From the NCBI GenBank assembly GCA_001949185.1, contig BDGG01000002.1, forward strand, positions 7,592,772 through 7,656,771: a stretch of DNA of 64,000 nt, in the 5' to 3' direction. Shown here one piece after another: positions 1 through 10,383 of the stretch (the first letter of the stretch is position 1; each line of letters begins with the position of its first letter). This DNA comes from Ramazzottius varieornatus (lineage: Eukaryota; Tardigrada; Eutardigrada; Parachela; Ramazzottiidae). The position numbers and the translations under genes are program-made. The notes beneath the pieces were generated by a model. The model ran no database searches. It saw nothing but the letters and a program-made list of their open reading frames with translations, and was not told the origin of the DNA.

Positions 1-244
1 CTTTAATCTCATGGCTCTGCAATCGCAAGTGCATATTAAACTTTCCACAAGGCCAATATTAAGGGGAGTAAAACCTCGCCATAGCAAGCCATGCCACGCA
101 CCACAACAGCCAGCCTAATAACTCTTGTTAATTACCGTACGGCTTACCATGAAGCGTCAAATCAGCTCGGATAATTAATAGGAATGACTTTTGATCCGCG
201 ATTACTCAGTTTAATAAGGGCAGATAAAGAAAATCCTTTCTTAC

Positions 245-1329
245 CTGAGAGTTGTTTCGGAAAAGAGCACTATGACATCCTGATGCAGGCCATATTCCTT
301 AGATGTCTTCACCGGTACCATAGCGCTTACGTAACTGCAAAAAGAAGGTTTTGAGCATTTCGTAAGCCAAGCGGAAAGTCGATATCGACTGAAACCATCT
401 TTACGTAACGTGCGTATTTCCCTCACCTCAGCTCAAATTCCGCAAACATATGGTCAAAAACTCTCAGCATCTCGACGACACGGTCGCTGTAAGTAGTAGC
501 ATCGCGAAAGTATTGCTCTCGCAAAGCTACACGGAGCGTGTCCAGTTGACGAGTTACTGCTCGAGCTAATGGTCGCATCGCTGCACTTTCTATCTCCCGA
601 TTGAGAATGTTCGATCCAGCCGAAAGACACTGAAAATAGACCGAAAATATACTCTAAACATTCCCCAACATCAACATGAACAAGCCCAACAGGAGGAAAC
701 ATCTCTGAAATAAAAAGTGAGTTTCTGGGAGCTTGACAAGCAAACTCGACAAGACTGTTTGTTCCGAGTGGGGCACACTTCCAGACAATAACACCGATGA
801 CGTGTGCCCCCAAGGAAGACAATCTTGTCGAATTATTCGCCAAACTCCCAGATGAACGCCATCCAGCCAAAACGTTCCAAGAACTACCCATAACATACTA
901 AGATGTTCAAACGAGGGGAAGAACGACACACCTCAGCCCCAAACCACAGTTGTCCAGAAAGACTTTCATGGACCACATCATCGGGGAACTTCACACGATA
1001 ATCTCGAATCGCTCGTCGATTCGGAGGTACAGCTTGACTGACGACATTCTCCAGAAGCTGTAGCACCTTGTCTTGATAGCTACGGAGCTTGGCTACCAAA
1101 GTCGTACATCTTTCTGGTTCTTTCCTGCCATCGAAGCCGTCGAGTTCGCTAGCTACTTGATTCAGTTCTTGATCAGCCGTGTAGAACTTTGACAGCAGAT
1201 TATCGTCCGAATTCTACAGAAAATTAGAAATGAATTTCTACGGATAGTTATCAACAACGAAAGTCTTACCTTTGGCTGGTAGAACCATCTCTTCATGGAG
1301 TAGTAGGCTGTCTGCATGTTGGAAGACAT
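245..1329 (-). CDS. Lateral signaling target protein 2 (Lst2/ZFYVE28), 5' part of gene
   Basis: Family knowledge: Lst2 is an endosome-associated FYVE protein that down-regulates EGFR signalling. Only the conserved N-terminal part is visible; the FYVE end lies off the left edge. Exons on the minus strand are 1329-1270, 1213-932, 629-427 and 334-245, all joined by GT-AG introns. Diagnostic blocks are KFYTADQELNQVASELDG, LVAKLRSYQDKVLQLLE, VKFPDDVVHESLSGQLWFGAE, SAAMRPLARAVTRQLDTLR and SYVSAMVPVK, colinear with the family N-terminus. The start at 1329 (MSSNMQTAYYSMKRWFYQPK) fits the family, whose proteins begin with a short stretch ending in a tryptophan-rich KWLYKPK-like motif. No stops or frameshifts were seen. 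Intron 932-629 carries a palindromic MITE. After 245 the gene continues as intron to the window edge. Confidence 0.9.
725..851. mobile_element. Palindromic MITE copy 1 (full length, Lst2 intron)
   Basis: Best-delimited full copy: 127 bp starting CTGGGAG and ending CTCCCAG, with arms containing CTCGACAAGA and its complement TCTTGTCGA. The central hairpin is GAGTGGGGCACAC...GTGTGCCCCC around the loop AGACAATAACACCGATGA. It defines the outer ends of a family whose other copies are listed below by their central hairpin; arms extend roughly 35 bp further out on each side. Confidence 0.8.
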
Positions 1330-1737
1330 CTTAGAGTAATATTCGGTGATCTCCTCGGGCTTCACTGAGACGAGGACATCCTGAGAGCTACTGCGTATCG
1401 TCAGGTCCTTGAAGCACGGCACGGAAATAGTAATAGTGATTGTAAAGTCGTCCGATCAGCACAATTTCCTGCAAGTACAAGACTATGCGTCCAAGTGCGA
1501 CAAAGCAAGGCCCAAGGGCAACACAAAGCGACAAACTCATGTCAGTACCTGCAGGTGACACCACGCGCTTCCAACACAGGCACGAGTACAGTGCACAGTA
1601 TTCACCTACTCAGAAACCATTCATCGTTAGCACTGTTGTACGACAACTCATCGTAGTCCTCGCGCTTCCATCGAGATGATACGGCGTACTCCGATAACAG
1701 ACTGAACTTCCGGAGAAGGCGTCCCAGATCTCCAGAG

Positions 1738-2194
1738 CAGTGTTCGGCAGGTAAACATTCCAGTTCCCCGATTGGGACGCACTTCCGGCTTATGCCTTTG
1801 GCTTGGCTAAATTGCCTTCTAATGACGTCAATTCCTAGCTGTAGTGGACCTTAATCAAGTGCAGGTTTGATTAAGTCACTGTACACGGCGGAAAATTAAA
1901 AATTAAAATTCAAATGAACTGCGGATTGAAATGGCGCTATTCACCTGAAAAACGAAGGATGAGGAAAAGCTCAAGCTGTCAACGATAAAAATGAAACAAA
2001 AAAATACCCGCCTGTGGAAAAACTCGAAACAACCCAGATACTGTACAACAGAGCAAAAGGAATCGAACTCTCGGCAGGCGATTAGCTAGCCACTTCGGTA
2101 AATTCCGAAACGCAGCCATCCTCAAAAACTGCATTATTCAGCACTTCTGGCAGGTCATTCCACAGTTCACGGAATGTTTACCTGCCGAACACTG
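1738..2194. mobile_element. hAT-type MITE with 8-bp target site duplication
   Basis: The element begins CAGTGTTCGGCAGGTAAACA (1738 on) and ends with the exact reverse complement; the terminal inverted repeats match over 24 bp (1738-1761 and 2171-2194). The 8 bases CTCCAGAG flank it directly on both sides (1730-1737 and 2195-2202). A CAGTG terminus with an 8-bp duplication is the hallmark of hAT transposons. The 457-bp interior holds no coding frame resembling transposase, so it is non-autonomous. It lies between Lst2 and the histone cluster. Confidence 0.9.
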
Positions 2195-2202
2195 CTCCAG
2201 AG

Positions 2203-3017
2203 AGAAATTTCCAAGGAAAAAGAACTGCAAAAATAGATTATCTTGCCTTACGAATACTGTAGTTTGTACTAGACTTGCTGGAAATTCTCAGTTTTTGGCG
2301 AATTTGGCGAATGAAAGAACAGGTGTCGAGCGCAGGTGTGCAGTGAGCATCAGAATCTGACGACACGCACCTAAAAACAGCGGTTCCGTCACCGTTTGAC
2401 TTGACTAGATGCACTCGAACGCTGAACAACTACAAGACTGCTTGGTTGACGAAAATTTGCACTGCGTGCATTCAGCCGGTAAAGAGGCTGAACAAAGTAG
2501 TCGAATTGAGCCAATCGCAGATTTATTCAGGAAGTGGAGATTTTCCAGCAAGGCAGCAACTCTAGTTTGTGCAGATTTCAGTCAACTACAAGTGCCCTTC
2601 GTTGATTGATCGCGGTGGTGAATTATTTCTAGACGCACTGCGACATGCAATAATGAATATGGCGAACCGAAAGCTGTCTCGGTAACCGTCCTTTAGAATT
2701 GCTATAATGGAAATCTTCCTGTCCGTGCGGCAGAAGAACCGATCTTCCTGTGGCTGTCTTGGATCATGTTCCCTCATCTAATGATCAGCCCGATAGTATC
2801 ACTGTTCGGAAGCGAAACTGGCCCAACCGTGAAATTTATACTGGTGAGTAAGCGAAAATTCTGGCCGAGTGATCCAGCTCAAAACGAATATTCAGAACTT
2901 GTAAGTTTCTCGAACTCGCAACAAAATCCACGTAAGAACCATCTGTTATGTACAATGGAAACCAATGTTCCACATTTCGAGATTCGATGTCCGTCAGAAA
3001 CAAACACAACGTCAAAT
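2203..3017. other. Intergenic, nothing recognised
   Basis: Several open frames of 60-130 codons exist, but none shows family-like composition, a consistent splice structure or a recognisable domain. It probably contains 3' untranslated sequence of H2A. Confidence 0.5.
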
Positions 3018-3600
3018 CTAGGCCTCCAACGACTCAGCTTCCATGGGTGCCGCCTTCTGTGCCTTTCCCCCCTTCTTTCGTTCCGGGACCAGTGCTCCTT
3101 TGTGCTCCTTGGCGTGTTCTTTCTGGACATCTTGCGCGATGGTGGTATCGCCGGACTTCTTTGGTAGGAGAGTTGGGGCGATGTTGGGCAGGACGCCACC
3201 TTGCGCGATGGTCACTCCAGACAGGAGCTTGTTCAACTGCAAGGACGAAAAGCGAATCAGATTCCACTCAACCGACGGTTAGAACACTGAAGTAGACGTT
3301 GATTGAACGAAAAACCAATCTCACCTCTTCGTCGTTGCGGATGGCGAGCTGCAGATGACGGGGAATGATGCGGGACTTCTTGTTGTCGCGGGCAGCGTTT
3401 CCAGCCAACTCCAGCACTTCGGCAGCGAGGTACTCTAGGACGGCAGCCAGGTAAACAGGAGCGCCAGCACCAACCCGTTCAGCGTAGTTTCCCTTGCGGA
3501 GCATTCGATGGATTCGACCGACGGGGAACTGCAGTCCAGCACGACTGGATCGGGATTTGGCCTTTCCTTTGACTTTGCCTCCTTTGCCGCGTCCAGTCAT
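3018..3600 (-). CDS. Histone H2A with long C-terminal extension, one intron
   Basis: Core nucleosome protein. Exon 1 (3600-3325) encodes [20 protein letters not shown], the [20 protein letters not shown] docking region, the acidic patch block and RNDEE. Exon 2 (3236-3018) starts [19 protein letters not shown], so the intron falls exactly after the conserved DEE. Total 164 residues, against roughly 125-130 for canonical H2A. After LLPKK about 40 extra residues rich in K, E and A follow ([19 protein letters not shown] ... [10 protein letters not shown]), with no H2A.X-type SQE/D motif. It is divergent to H2B, sharing about 400 bp of promoter. It could be a specialised H2A variant. Identity is certain; the function of the tail is unknown. 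Confidence 0.95.
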
Positions 3601-4003
3601 GACGAGGAGTGGGGTAGGGGAAAAACTTGGGAGAAAACGAAACGAGGCGAGCACTTGGCAGGAGTCAAATGAGCGAAAAATCCAACTGACGATGTCAACA
3701 AACGAAAATCCATTGCGGGAAAAAGGAGCTTATATACCGGCCAGCTGAAGTAGGCGTGACCATTGTTCTGCCATTGGTCGACCACCGCTCAACCAAACCT
3801 CCAATCAGAGAGCAGACTCTAGGACCCGCCCTTGACTGCAGTTTCTCTTTGGCCCTTCTGATCGATCGCCGGTTTGGTATAAAAGCGGCGTACACGAGAT
3901 GGAGAAAGGCATCCGTTGAAGCCAGTCATCGTGTTCAGGTTTAGCTTCGTTCGTTCTCGTTGTTTCTACGTTCATAGTTTATCCCAAACTCCCAGCTCCT
4001 CAT
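3601..4003. promoter_or_regulatory. Bidirectional H2A/H2B promoter
   Basis: TATATA (3731-3736, reads TATATAAG on the minus strand) lies about 130 bp before the H2A start, and TATAAAA (3879-3885) lies about 120 bp before the H2B start. Two CCAAT-box candidates sit between them: CCATTGG near 3771 and CCAATCAGAG near 3801. The layout matches paired metazoan histone promoters. Confidence 0.75.
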
Positions 4004-4483
<480 letters not shown>

Positions 4484-5086
4484 ACGTTTGTTTCTTTTTC
4501 CTGATTTTGTTTTGAACTTCTAGTGAAAGATCTTGTACATGGTTACTTCGTTTCCTCCGGAACCTTGTTTTATCGAGCCGTAGTTCGCTGCTCCATTTCT
4601 TCGACTCAGTTCAGCGAAGGACGAAGTTTCCTGTTTGTATATAGCTGAATTTCCAGAGTTTTTACTGTCCGTTCGAGTGAGCAAAATTCCACTCGTGCCT
4701 TCTCCCGCTTCAAAGTTCCAGCTACTGACAGTAAATCGCGAAGCTAGGGGACTAAGACTCTGCACAGGCAGTCTCGACTACGGGATTATCCAGGTAAAAT
4801 AAGAGTATTGGCTAACCAGCGCCCACGTCATACAGCAAGTAATTCAGTTCGAGTTGACTGAGGTCAGCCACGTTCATACCTGTGACGTCACGCGCCTCTA
4901 GTAAGGGAAATAACGGCATGCGTCTTTCAGATCTTCAATAAGGAAGAAGCTACTTGAAAGCGTGACGTACCATACAATATTAGGAGTTGGAAATCCACTT
5001 TAATTTTCCGACCTTTCGCAAGCATCGTAAGGAACAGGAAGTGGGGAATGAAAGCCAGGAATGCAAAATTCAATCGAATAAGACTG
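4484..5086. other. H2B 3' flank and intergenic DNA
   Basis: Contains the presumed H2B 3' untranslated region. I see no supported gene, repeat or stem-loop up to the ATP synthase epsilon stop codon. Confidence 0.5.
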
Positions 5087-5350
5087 TTAGCGTGTGGTGC
5101 TGGTCACATCCTTCTGAGGTTTTCCTTCGCTCCACATGGTCACTTTGGCCGAAGTGTCTCCGCGTTTCCCCGCCTCGACCTTGAACTCTTCTTTCAGCGC
5201 CTGACGTACCTGAGATCGAACCGAAATTCAAACAGGGTCGGCGGAGATCTTATTAGAACATAAGAAAATCCCTATTAAACTCACGCATCGTGCAGTTATC
5301 TGCGAGTATTTGATGTAGTTCAGTCCCGCTACTCGCCATGCTGCAGCCAT
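5087..5350 (-). CDS. ATP5F1E: ATP synthase F1 subunit epsilon, mitochondrial
   Basis: Small stalk subunit of mitochondrial F1-ATPase. Two exons, 5350-5285 and 5209-5087, give a 62-residue protein starting MAAAWRVAGLNYIKYSQITA and continuing VRQALKEEFKVEAGKRGD. This aligns well with the animal family pattern (start with WR.AGL.YI.YSQI, then R.ALK.EF). Family members are about 50-70 residues. Splicing is in phase 0 with donor GTGAGT and acceptor CTCAG. The C-terminus (KPQKDVTSTTR) is somewhat longer than usual. It lies between the two divergent histone pairs. The protein has no mitochondrial presequence, as is normal for this subunit. Confidence 0.9.
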
Positions 5351-5963
5351 CGTTGCCCGGAGATATGACAGCTATGATCCAGTATCGTCGGGCAGAGAAG
5401 TGTTTTCCACGATCAGTTTGCGTCACGGAGCCGGAGCGTGGAAGAGAAATGGATAGCCATAAAAAATAAATTTGAAATGAAATGCTCGAAAATCGACCCG
5501 TGACGTCATCGGGCTTACTCTCGCTGCGTGACCAACACATTTCGTCAGAAGCACGTGATGACTTGACGTCGTTAACACCGTGAAAGATCACGTGGCAGAT
5601 CACGAACTCGTCAGTCGCGAGTGACTTTTAACGGTCGATTTCGTTCGAATAGTATCCCTGGCTGCCTCGGGCACTTCTGCATACATTATTCTATTTTAAT
5701 ACTCGACGCCTAGGCACACTCAGATTTCTGTGGCTTTGATATTTCTTCAAAGTTTGAGCGTTCTCTAAGCGTTTGGAAAAAAACTACAAGTAAAACAAAG
5801 GAATTTTGGTATATTATTCGGAATTTCTTCAACCACGAAAAAAACAGTCTGTACAAGTAGCCGATCGAACTAGACATCCAACATTTACACAATGAAGGCA
5901 GTGTACGTAAAGAAAATCTGGAGATTTGCATCTGTAGCAAAAGGCTAAAACAACGACGGGAGA

Positions 5964-6455
5964 CTATGCTCGTTCTCCTCGGATGCGACGTGCCAGCTGA
6001 ATGTCTTTGGGCATGATTGTGACTCGCTTAGCGTGGATGGCGCACAAGTTGGTGTCTTCGAAGAGACCGACCAGGTAGGCTTCAGCAGCTTCCTGCAACA
6101 AGAGATCAAGATCAGCGAAACGTTGGAGGAATGAACCGAAGAAACCACTGAACAGGGAACGGGATTGGTTTACCTGTAAGGCCATAACAGCTGACGACTG
6201 GAAGCGCAGATCCGTCTTGAAGTCCTGGGCGATCTCACGGACGAGACGTTGGAAGGGCAGCTTGCGGATGAGCAGTTCGGTCGACTTTTGATAGCGACGG
6301 ATCTCACGAAGAGCGACGGTGCCTGGTCGATAACGATGGGGCTTCTTGACACCTCCGGTGGCGGGAGCGGATTTACGGGCAGCTTTGGTGGCCAACTGCT
6401 TGCGAGGAGCCTTGCCTCCGGTCGACTTGCGGGCTGTCTGCTTGGTTCGGGCCAT
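5964..6455 (-). CDS. Histone H3 (H3.2-like), one intron
   Basis: Core nucleosome protein. Exon 1 (6455-6174) runs from [20 protein letters not shown] through [20 protein letters not shown] to [11 protein letters not shown]. Exon 2 (6092-5964) runs from [20 protein letters not shown] to ARRIRGERA. Ala31 and SAVM at the 87-90 region mark it as replication-type H3 rather than H3.3 (which has Ser31 and AAIG). Position 96 is Ala instead of Ser or Cys. Splicing uses CAG|GTAAAC and TTGCAG. An intron in an H3.2-like gene is unusual for animals. It is divergent to H4. Confidence 0.97.
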   Translation of the reverse strand: MARTKQTARKSTGGKAPRKQLATKAARKSAPATGGVKKPHRYRPGTVALREIRRYQKSTELLIRKLPFQRLVREIAQDFKTDLRFQSSAVMALQVNQSRSLFSGFFGSFLQRFADLDLLLQEAAEAYLVGLFEDTNLCAIHAKRVTIMPKDIQLARRIRGERA

Positions 6456-7148
6456 CCTGACTCGCGAGTGCGGACTCTGGACGTGAGGACTGTACCTACA
6501 GGGAGAGAAAAAGGACTTCGAATGAAGGAGCAATAACTTCAGCGTAGAGAAGTACACAAATTGCAACTGATGATGTTCCCTGAAGTTTTGGCAGCTGCTC
6601 TTATAGCCTCGAGAGGGAAAGAGAACCGAGAGAAAAGGCTAGAACTGGTCTGATTGGTCTTACAGCCCTGAATGAAACGTCCAAGCCCGCCCCACAAGGA
6701 AGACGATTTAAAAACTACCGTTTTCTTTCGCTGTTCTTCCCAATTATTCTGTTTTTTAGTGGGAGTAAAAAGCTAAGCGAGGAAGAAAAATCTAAAAAAA
6801 AAATCCGTCTATTTCAGGAGGAAACGACTGAAAATCAAATTTTCCCAGAGTTGAAAAGGAAGGATTCCAGCGGTTTGTCTGGAACCCAAAGATGCATGAA
6901 TGGAAAACTAATCACGGTTTCTCTCTCATCGACGTTGAGAGAGAAAACCGCAAAACTCTCTGATTGGCCACAGTGTTAGCGCACCCTTTCAAGGTACTTG
7001 GCCCCGCCTTCGCCTGTTGCCAGTGATATAAATCACGCTGCAAATTTCATCCCTGACATCAGTTTAAGCTTTCTAAGTTTTCGAACGCTTTTCGTCGTTT
7101 TCATCTAGTAGCTCTTGCAAGTACCTTCGTCGTCAGCCCTCAGCAATC
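6456..7148. promoter_or_regulatory. Bidirectional H3/H4 promoter
   Basis: TATAAG on the minus strand near 6600-6605 serves H3, and TATAAA at 7027-7032 serves H4. CCAAT-box candidates read GATTGG near 6653 (TGGTCTGATTGGTC) and again at 6962-6967 (CTGATTGGCCAC). Spacing from TATA to start codon is about 120-150 bp on both sides. Confidence 0.7.
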
Positions 7149-7572
<424 letters not shown>

Positions 7573-7627
7573 ATTGTACCCTGAATTTACTTGTTGCTTT
7601 TGAAGTCACTGTTCTGTTCTTCCGATG

Positions 7628-7646
7628 ATCTCCGCGTGGCGGAGAT
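7628..7646 (+). terminator. Perfect hairpin 3' of H4
   Basis: ATCTCCGC-GTG-GCGGAGAT forms an 8-bp stem with a 3-base loop, starting 55 bases after the H4 stop. It differs from the canonical histone mRNA stem-loop (6-bp stem, 4-base loop), and no equivalent was found at H2A, H2B or H3. A role in 3' end formation is speculative. Confidence 0.3.
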
Positions 7647-8292
7647 TTGTCCTGTTCGCTGCTGTACATGAGATTCTTCTCCATTCGACATCATGTTCGG
7701 TTGTTATTACAAACGAAGCCACTCACTCCACTGGTGGCCTTTTCCATAAAAACGAAACTCGTCTCCACATCAGTTATTGAGAAACAAGCAGCGAAAAGAA
7801 TCTGAAGACGTTCGAGGGAGAAGAGAGTTTGCTTCAATCAAACAGTCTGGATCAGCCGTTTACGATTGTTGTGGCGCGCCTCGATACGGACTGCACGCAG
7901 AATTCCATGAGTTCTTGTACACAGGTGCACGTCGCCGAATGTCACAGAAATCACCTCGTTCAGATGGCCCATGACGTAAGGACAGGGTGAGAATTTGCTG
8001 TGACGTCAAGGTTACCCGACGTTATCTTATCAGCCATGCAAGCGAGATCTTTAATTCATGAAGTCGTTCCGCAGAATTTTACATCCGCCAAAGCTGACTC
8101 AAGGCTGCCATCTTTGAAATGCTGATGCTGGGGTAGCCCGAAGCAGTGTCTTTGTAACAGTTCGGCCCGATGATGTGAACATGGTCAGTGAGCGGATAGT
8201 AGATTATTTCGTTCATTCTGTCTTTTCCGCAGTTAGCCAACTGCGGTGCAACGTGGCTCTTCTGTTCGTTACAGTGATCTTCCAACCAGCAA
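7647..8292. other. Intergenic between H4 and NAGK
   Basis: No supported gene or repeat seen. It presumably holds the NAGK promoter; no TATA box is evident close to the start. Confidence 0.45.
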
Positions 8293-9942
8293 GATGGACC
8301 GCGGAGATGTTCCGGACCGAGGATCCAACGGACACGCAACTTCACGCTACTTCGTCGGGATCGAAGGAGGAGGCACGCAGTCGCAAGGGATCTTACTCAA
8401 CGAGCAAGCGCAAGTCTTAGCGAAATGTACTGGCGGACGAACGAACCAGTGGGTTGTGGGACTGGAGAACTCGTGTACGACGATCGCGACCATGGTGAAA
8501 GAACTGAGAAAGACTGGAGGACTCATGGACGATGAGGAGATCATGTCCATCGGAATGGGAATGTCGGGAGCGGACGACGCGACGAGAAACGAGGAGTGGA
8601 CCGCTATGCTTCACAAGATGTACAGCTTGACGGCCACTTACGTTATCGAGAACGACACGAGTAAGTTGAACTTTGAACTGGGAAGTTTCACAACAAGCAT
8701 TATCGCTAGAATCTTATCGTGGGAAAATTACCCCATTATGGTGAAATCGTATCCTTTGAAGATTATTGAGTGGCTGATTTCTCCTTGCTTTGCAGTTGGA
8801 TCTCTCGCTACTGCAAGGCCGGACCTAGCCGGGATCGTGCTAATCTCAGGTGCGTCTAAATAAACGACACTTCTGCCAGTCTTCTTACATGAACTTGCGG
8901 TGGGTTTCTCTTACTGGAGTCAAAGTAAAGAGGAAAAGACGTTCACCATGATGATCGTATTGGACCGGAAGTAAACCCTATCGTTGTTTCCTGTGTAGGT
9001 ACTGGATCAAACTGCGTACTGCGAAATCCAGATGGAACTTCCAGAGGAGCTGGTGGTTGGGGACATATGCTGGGCGACGAAGGCTCTGCATATTGTAGGT
9101 AAAAACCTCCGAAGGAATAAAATTCATTCTGATGCTAGAAAAAATCAGAACGATTGTAAAACTAGGAGATTGTGTACTGTCTACAACTTTTAGGGATTTC
9201 ACACAGCGCTATAAAAACCCTCTTTGACCACGAAGATCGTTTGCAAACCTGTCCGTACGATCTGAAATCATTCCGAGGAGAAATGTTGCGGTACTTCAAC
9301 GTCACGAAGAAATCTGAGATGCTCCAGTTTTACTACTCGACCTTCGACAAAGCTTTCGTGGCGAAATTTTGTCCGGATATCGTCCGGTTAGCTCTGAATG
9401 GGGACGCTTTCAGCAATTCGGTGTTTCGCACTGCTGGGGCGTACCTCGCGAAGCACGTTCGGGCCGTTCTGCCGGACGTCGCACCGGAAGTGAAGGACCA
9501 AGCGGGTGGAGTACCTGTGATATGTGTTGGATCGGTATTCAACAGCTGGAATCTCTTGAAAGACGGTAGGAGATATAAGTTCCTTGTATGTGGAACTTGG
9601 AGCCTCGCAAACAAAATGTACTTAATAGATCTTTTTCTCATGTGGCGCACGTTTGCCTTGCTTTTGGCTAGAAGCGCGCGCCACTTAGAACGCCGATCTT
9701 TTACGTTTCGCTTGCAGGTCTTCCATTTGTAAGGTTTATAGTTTCTTGCAGGGTTCGTCGCTGAGCTGGGCGACAACATTCCCGAACTGTCTCTGTTCAA
9801 GCTTTGCGGATCTTCGGCCGTCGGTGCAGCTTTCCTAGGAGCGAAGAAAGCTGGCGTCGATTTACCTATCAACCATCTTCGACCAGCAGAACTTTTCTTT
9901 ACTCTGGGCTCGAATTCGAAAAAACTTCAGAACGGCCAGTAA
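8293..9942 (+). CDS. NAGK: N-acetyl-D-glucosamine kinase
   Basis: Phosphorylates salvaged Gl­cNAc to GlcNAc-6-phosphate with ATP in the cytosol (hexokinase/ASKHA fold). Five exons: 8293-8660, 8796-8849, 8999-9094, 9194-9565, 9752-9942. The phosphate-1 loop is [20 protein letters not shown], the sugar-contact region is [12 protein letters not shown], the second domain starts [15 protein letters not shown], then [20 protein letters not shown] and the C-terminal [16 protein letters not shown]. At about 360 residues it matches the family. The exon 3 donor GTAGGT at 9095 restores the conserved GSAYW. No lesions. The last intron contains a palindromic MITE. Confidence 0.95.
9640..9686. mobile_element. 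Palindromic MITE copy 2 (NAGK intron 4)
   Basis: Core hairpin TGTGGCGCACGTTTGCC...AAGCGCGCGCCACTTAG. The arms reach GGAGCCTCGCAAACAAAATG on the left and CGTTTCGCTTGCAGGTC on the right, filling most of the 186-bp intron. Confidence 0.75.
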
Positions 9943-10383
9943 TGCGTGTGTGGTCCATTCGGTGACTTTTCTACCTTCTCCGTCCCTCAAATTTGGAAAT
10001 GCAGCCTGATTAATATATGATGTTGATACTTTCTCAGAGTGGCTCATCTTCGGAACAATTTTATTTCATCAGTTTCATTACAGCTTTTCCGGTGTTGAAG
10101 AAAGCTTTATGCGTATTGGAACATGGCACGCTTTTCAGTTCCACGAGGCTTCCGTGTCGATTTGTAAAGTCTAGAGTTGCACGTCGAACCGGAAGTTTCA
10201 AGTCGGGACGGTAAAACACTGTTTGACAAAATTTCTACGGTAATTATGGTGCAACAATACAAGCAGCCGTTAACTTCTGTCAGAAAGAATTATGAATCAT
10301 TGCCATGGAACACAAGAGTCAAAAAAGGAAACAAAACAAACTGAATCGAAACAAGCACTCCGAAGAAAAGAACCGAAAGGACA

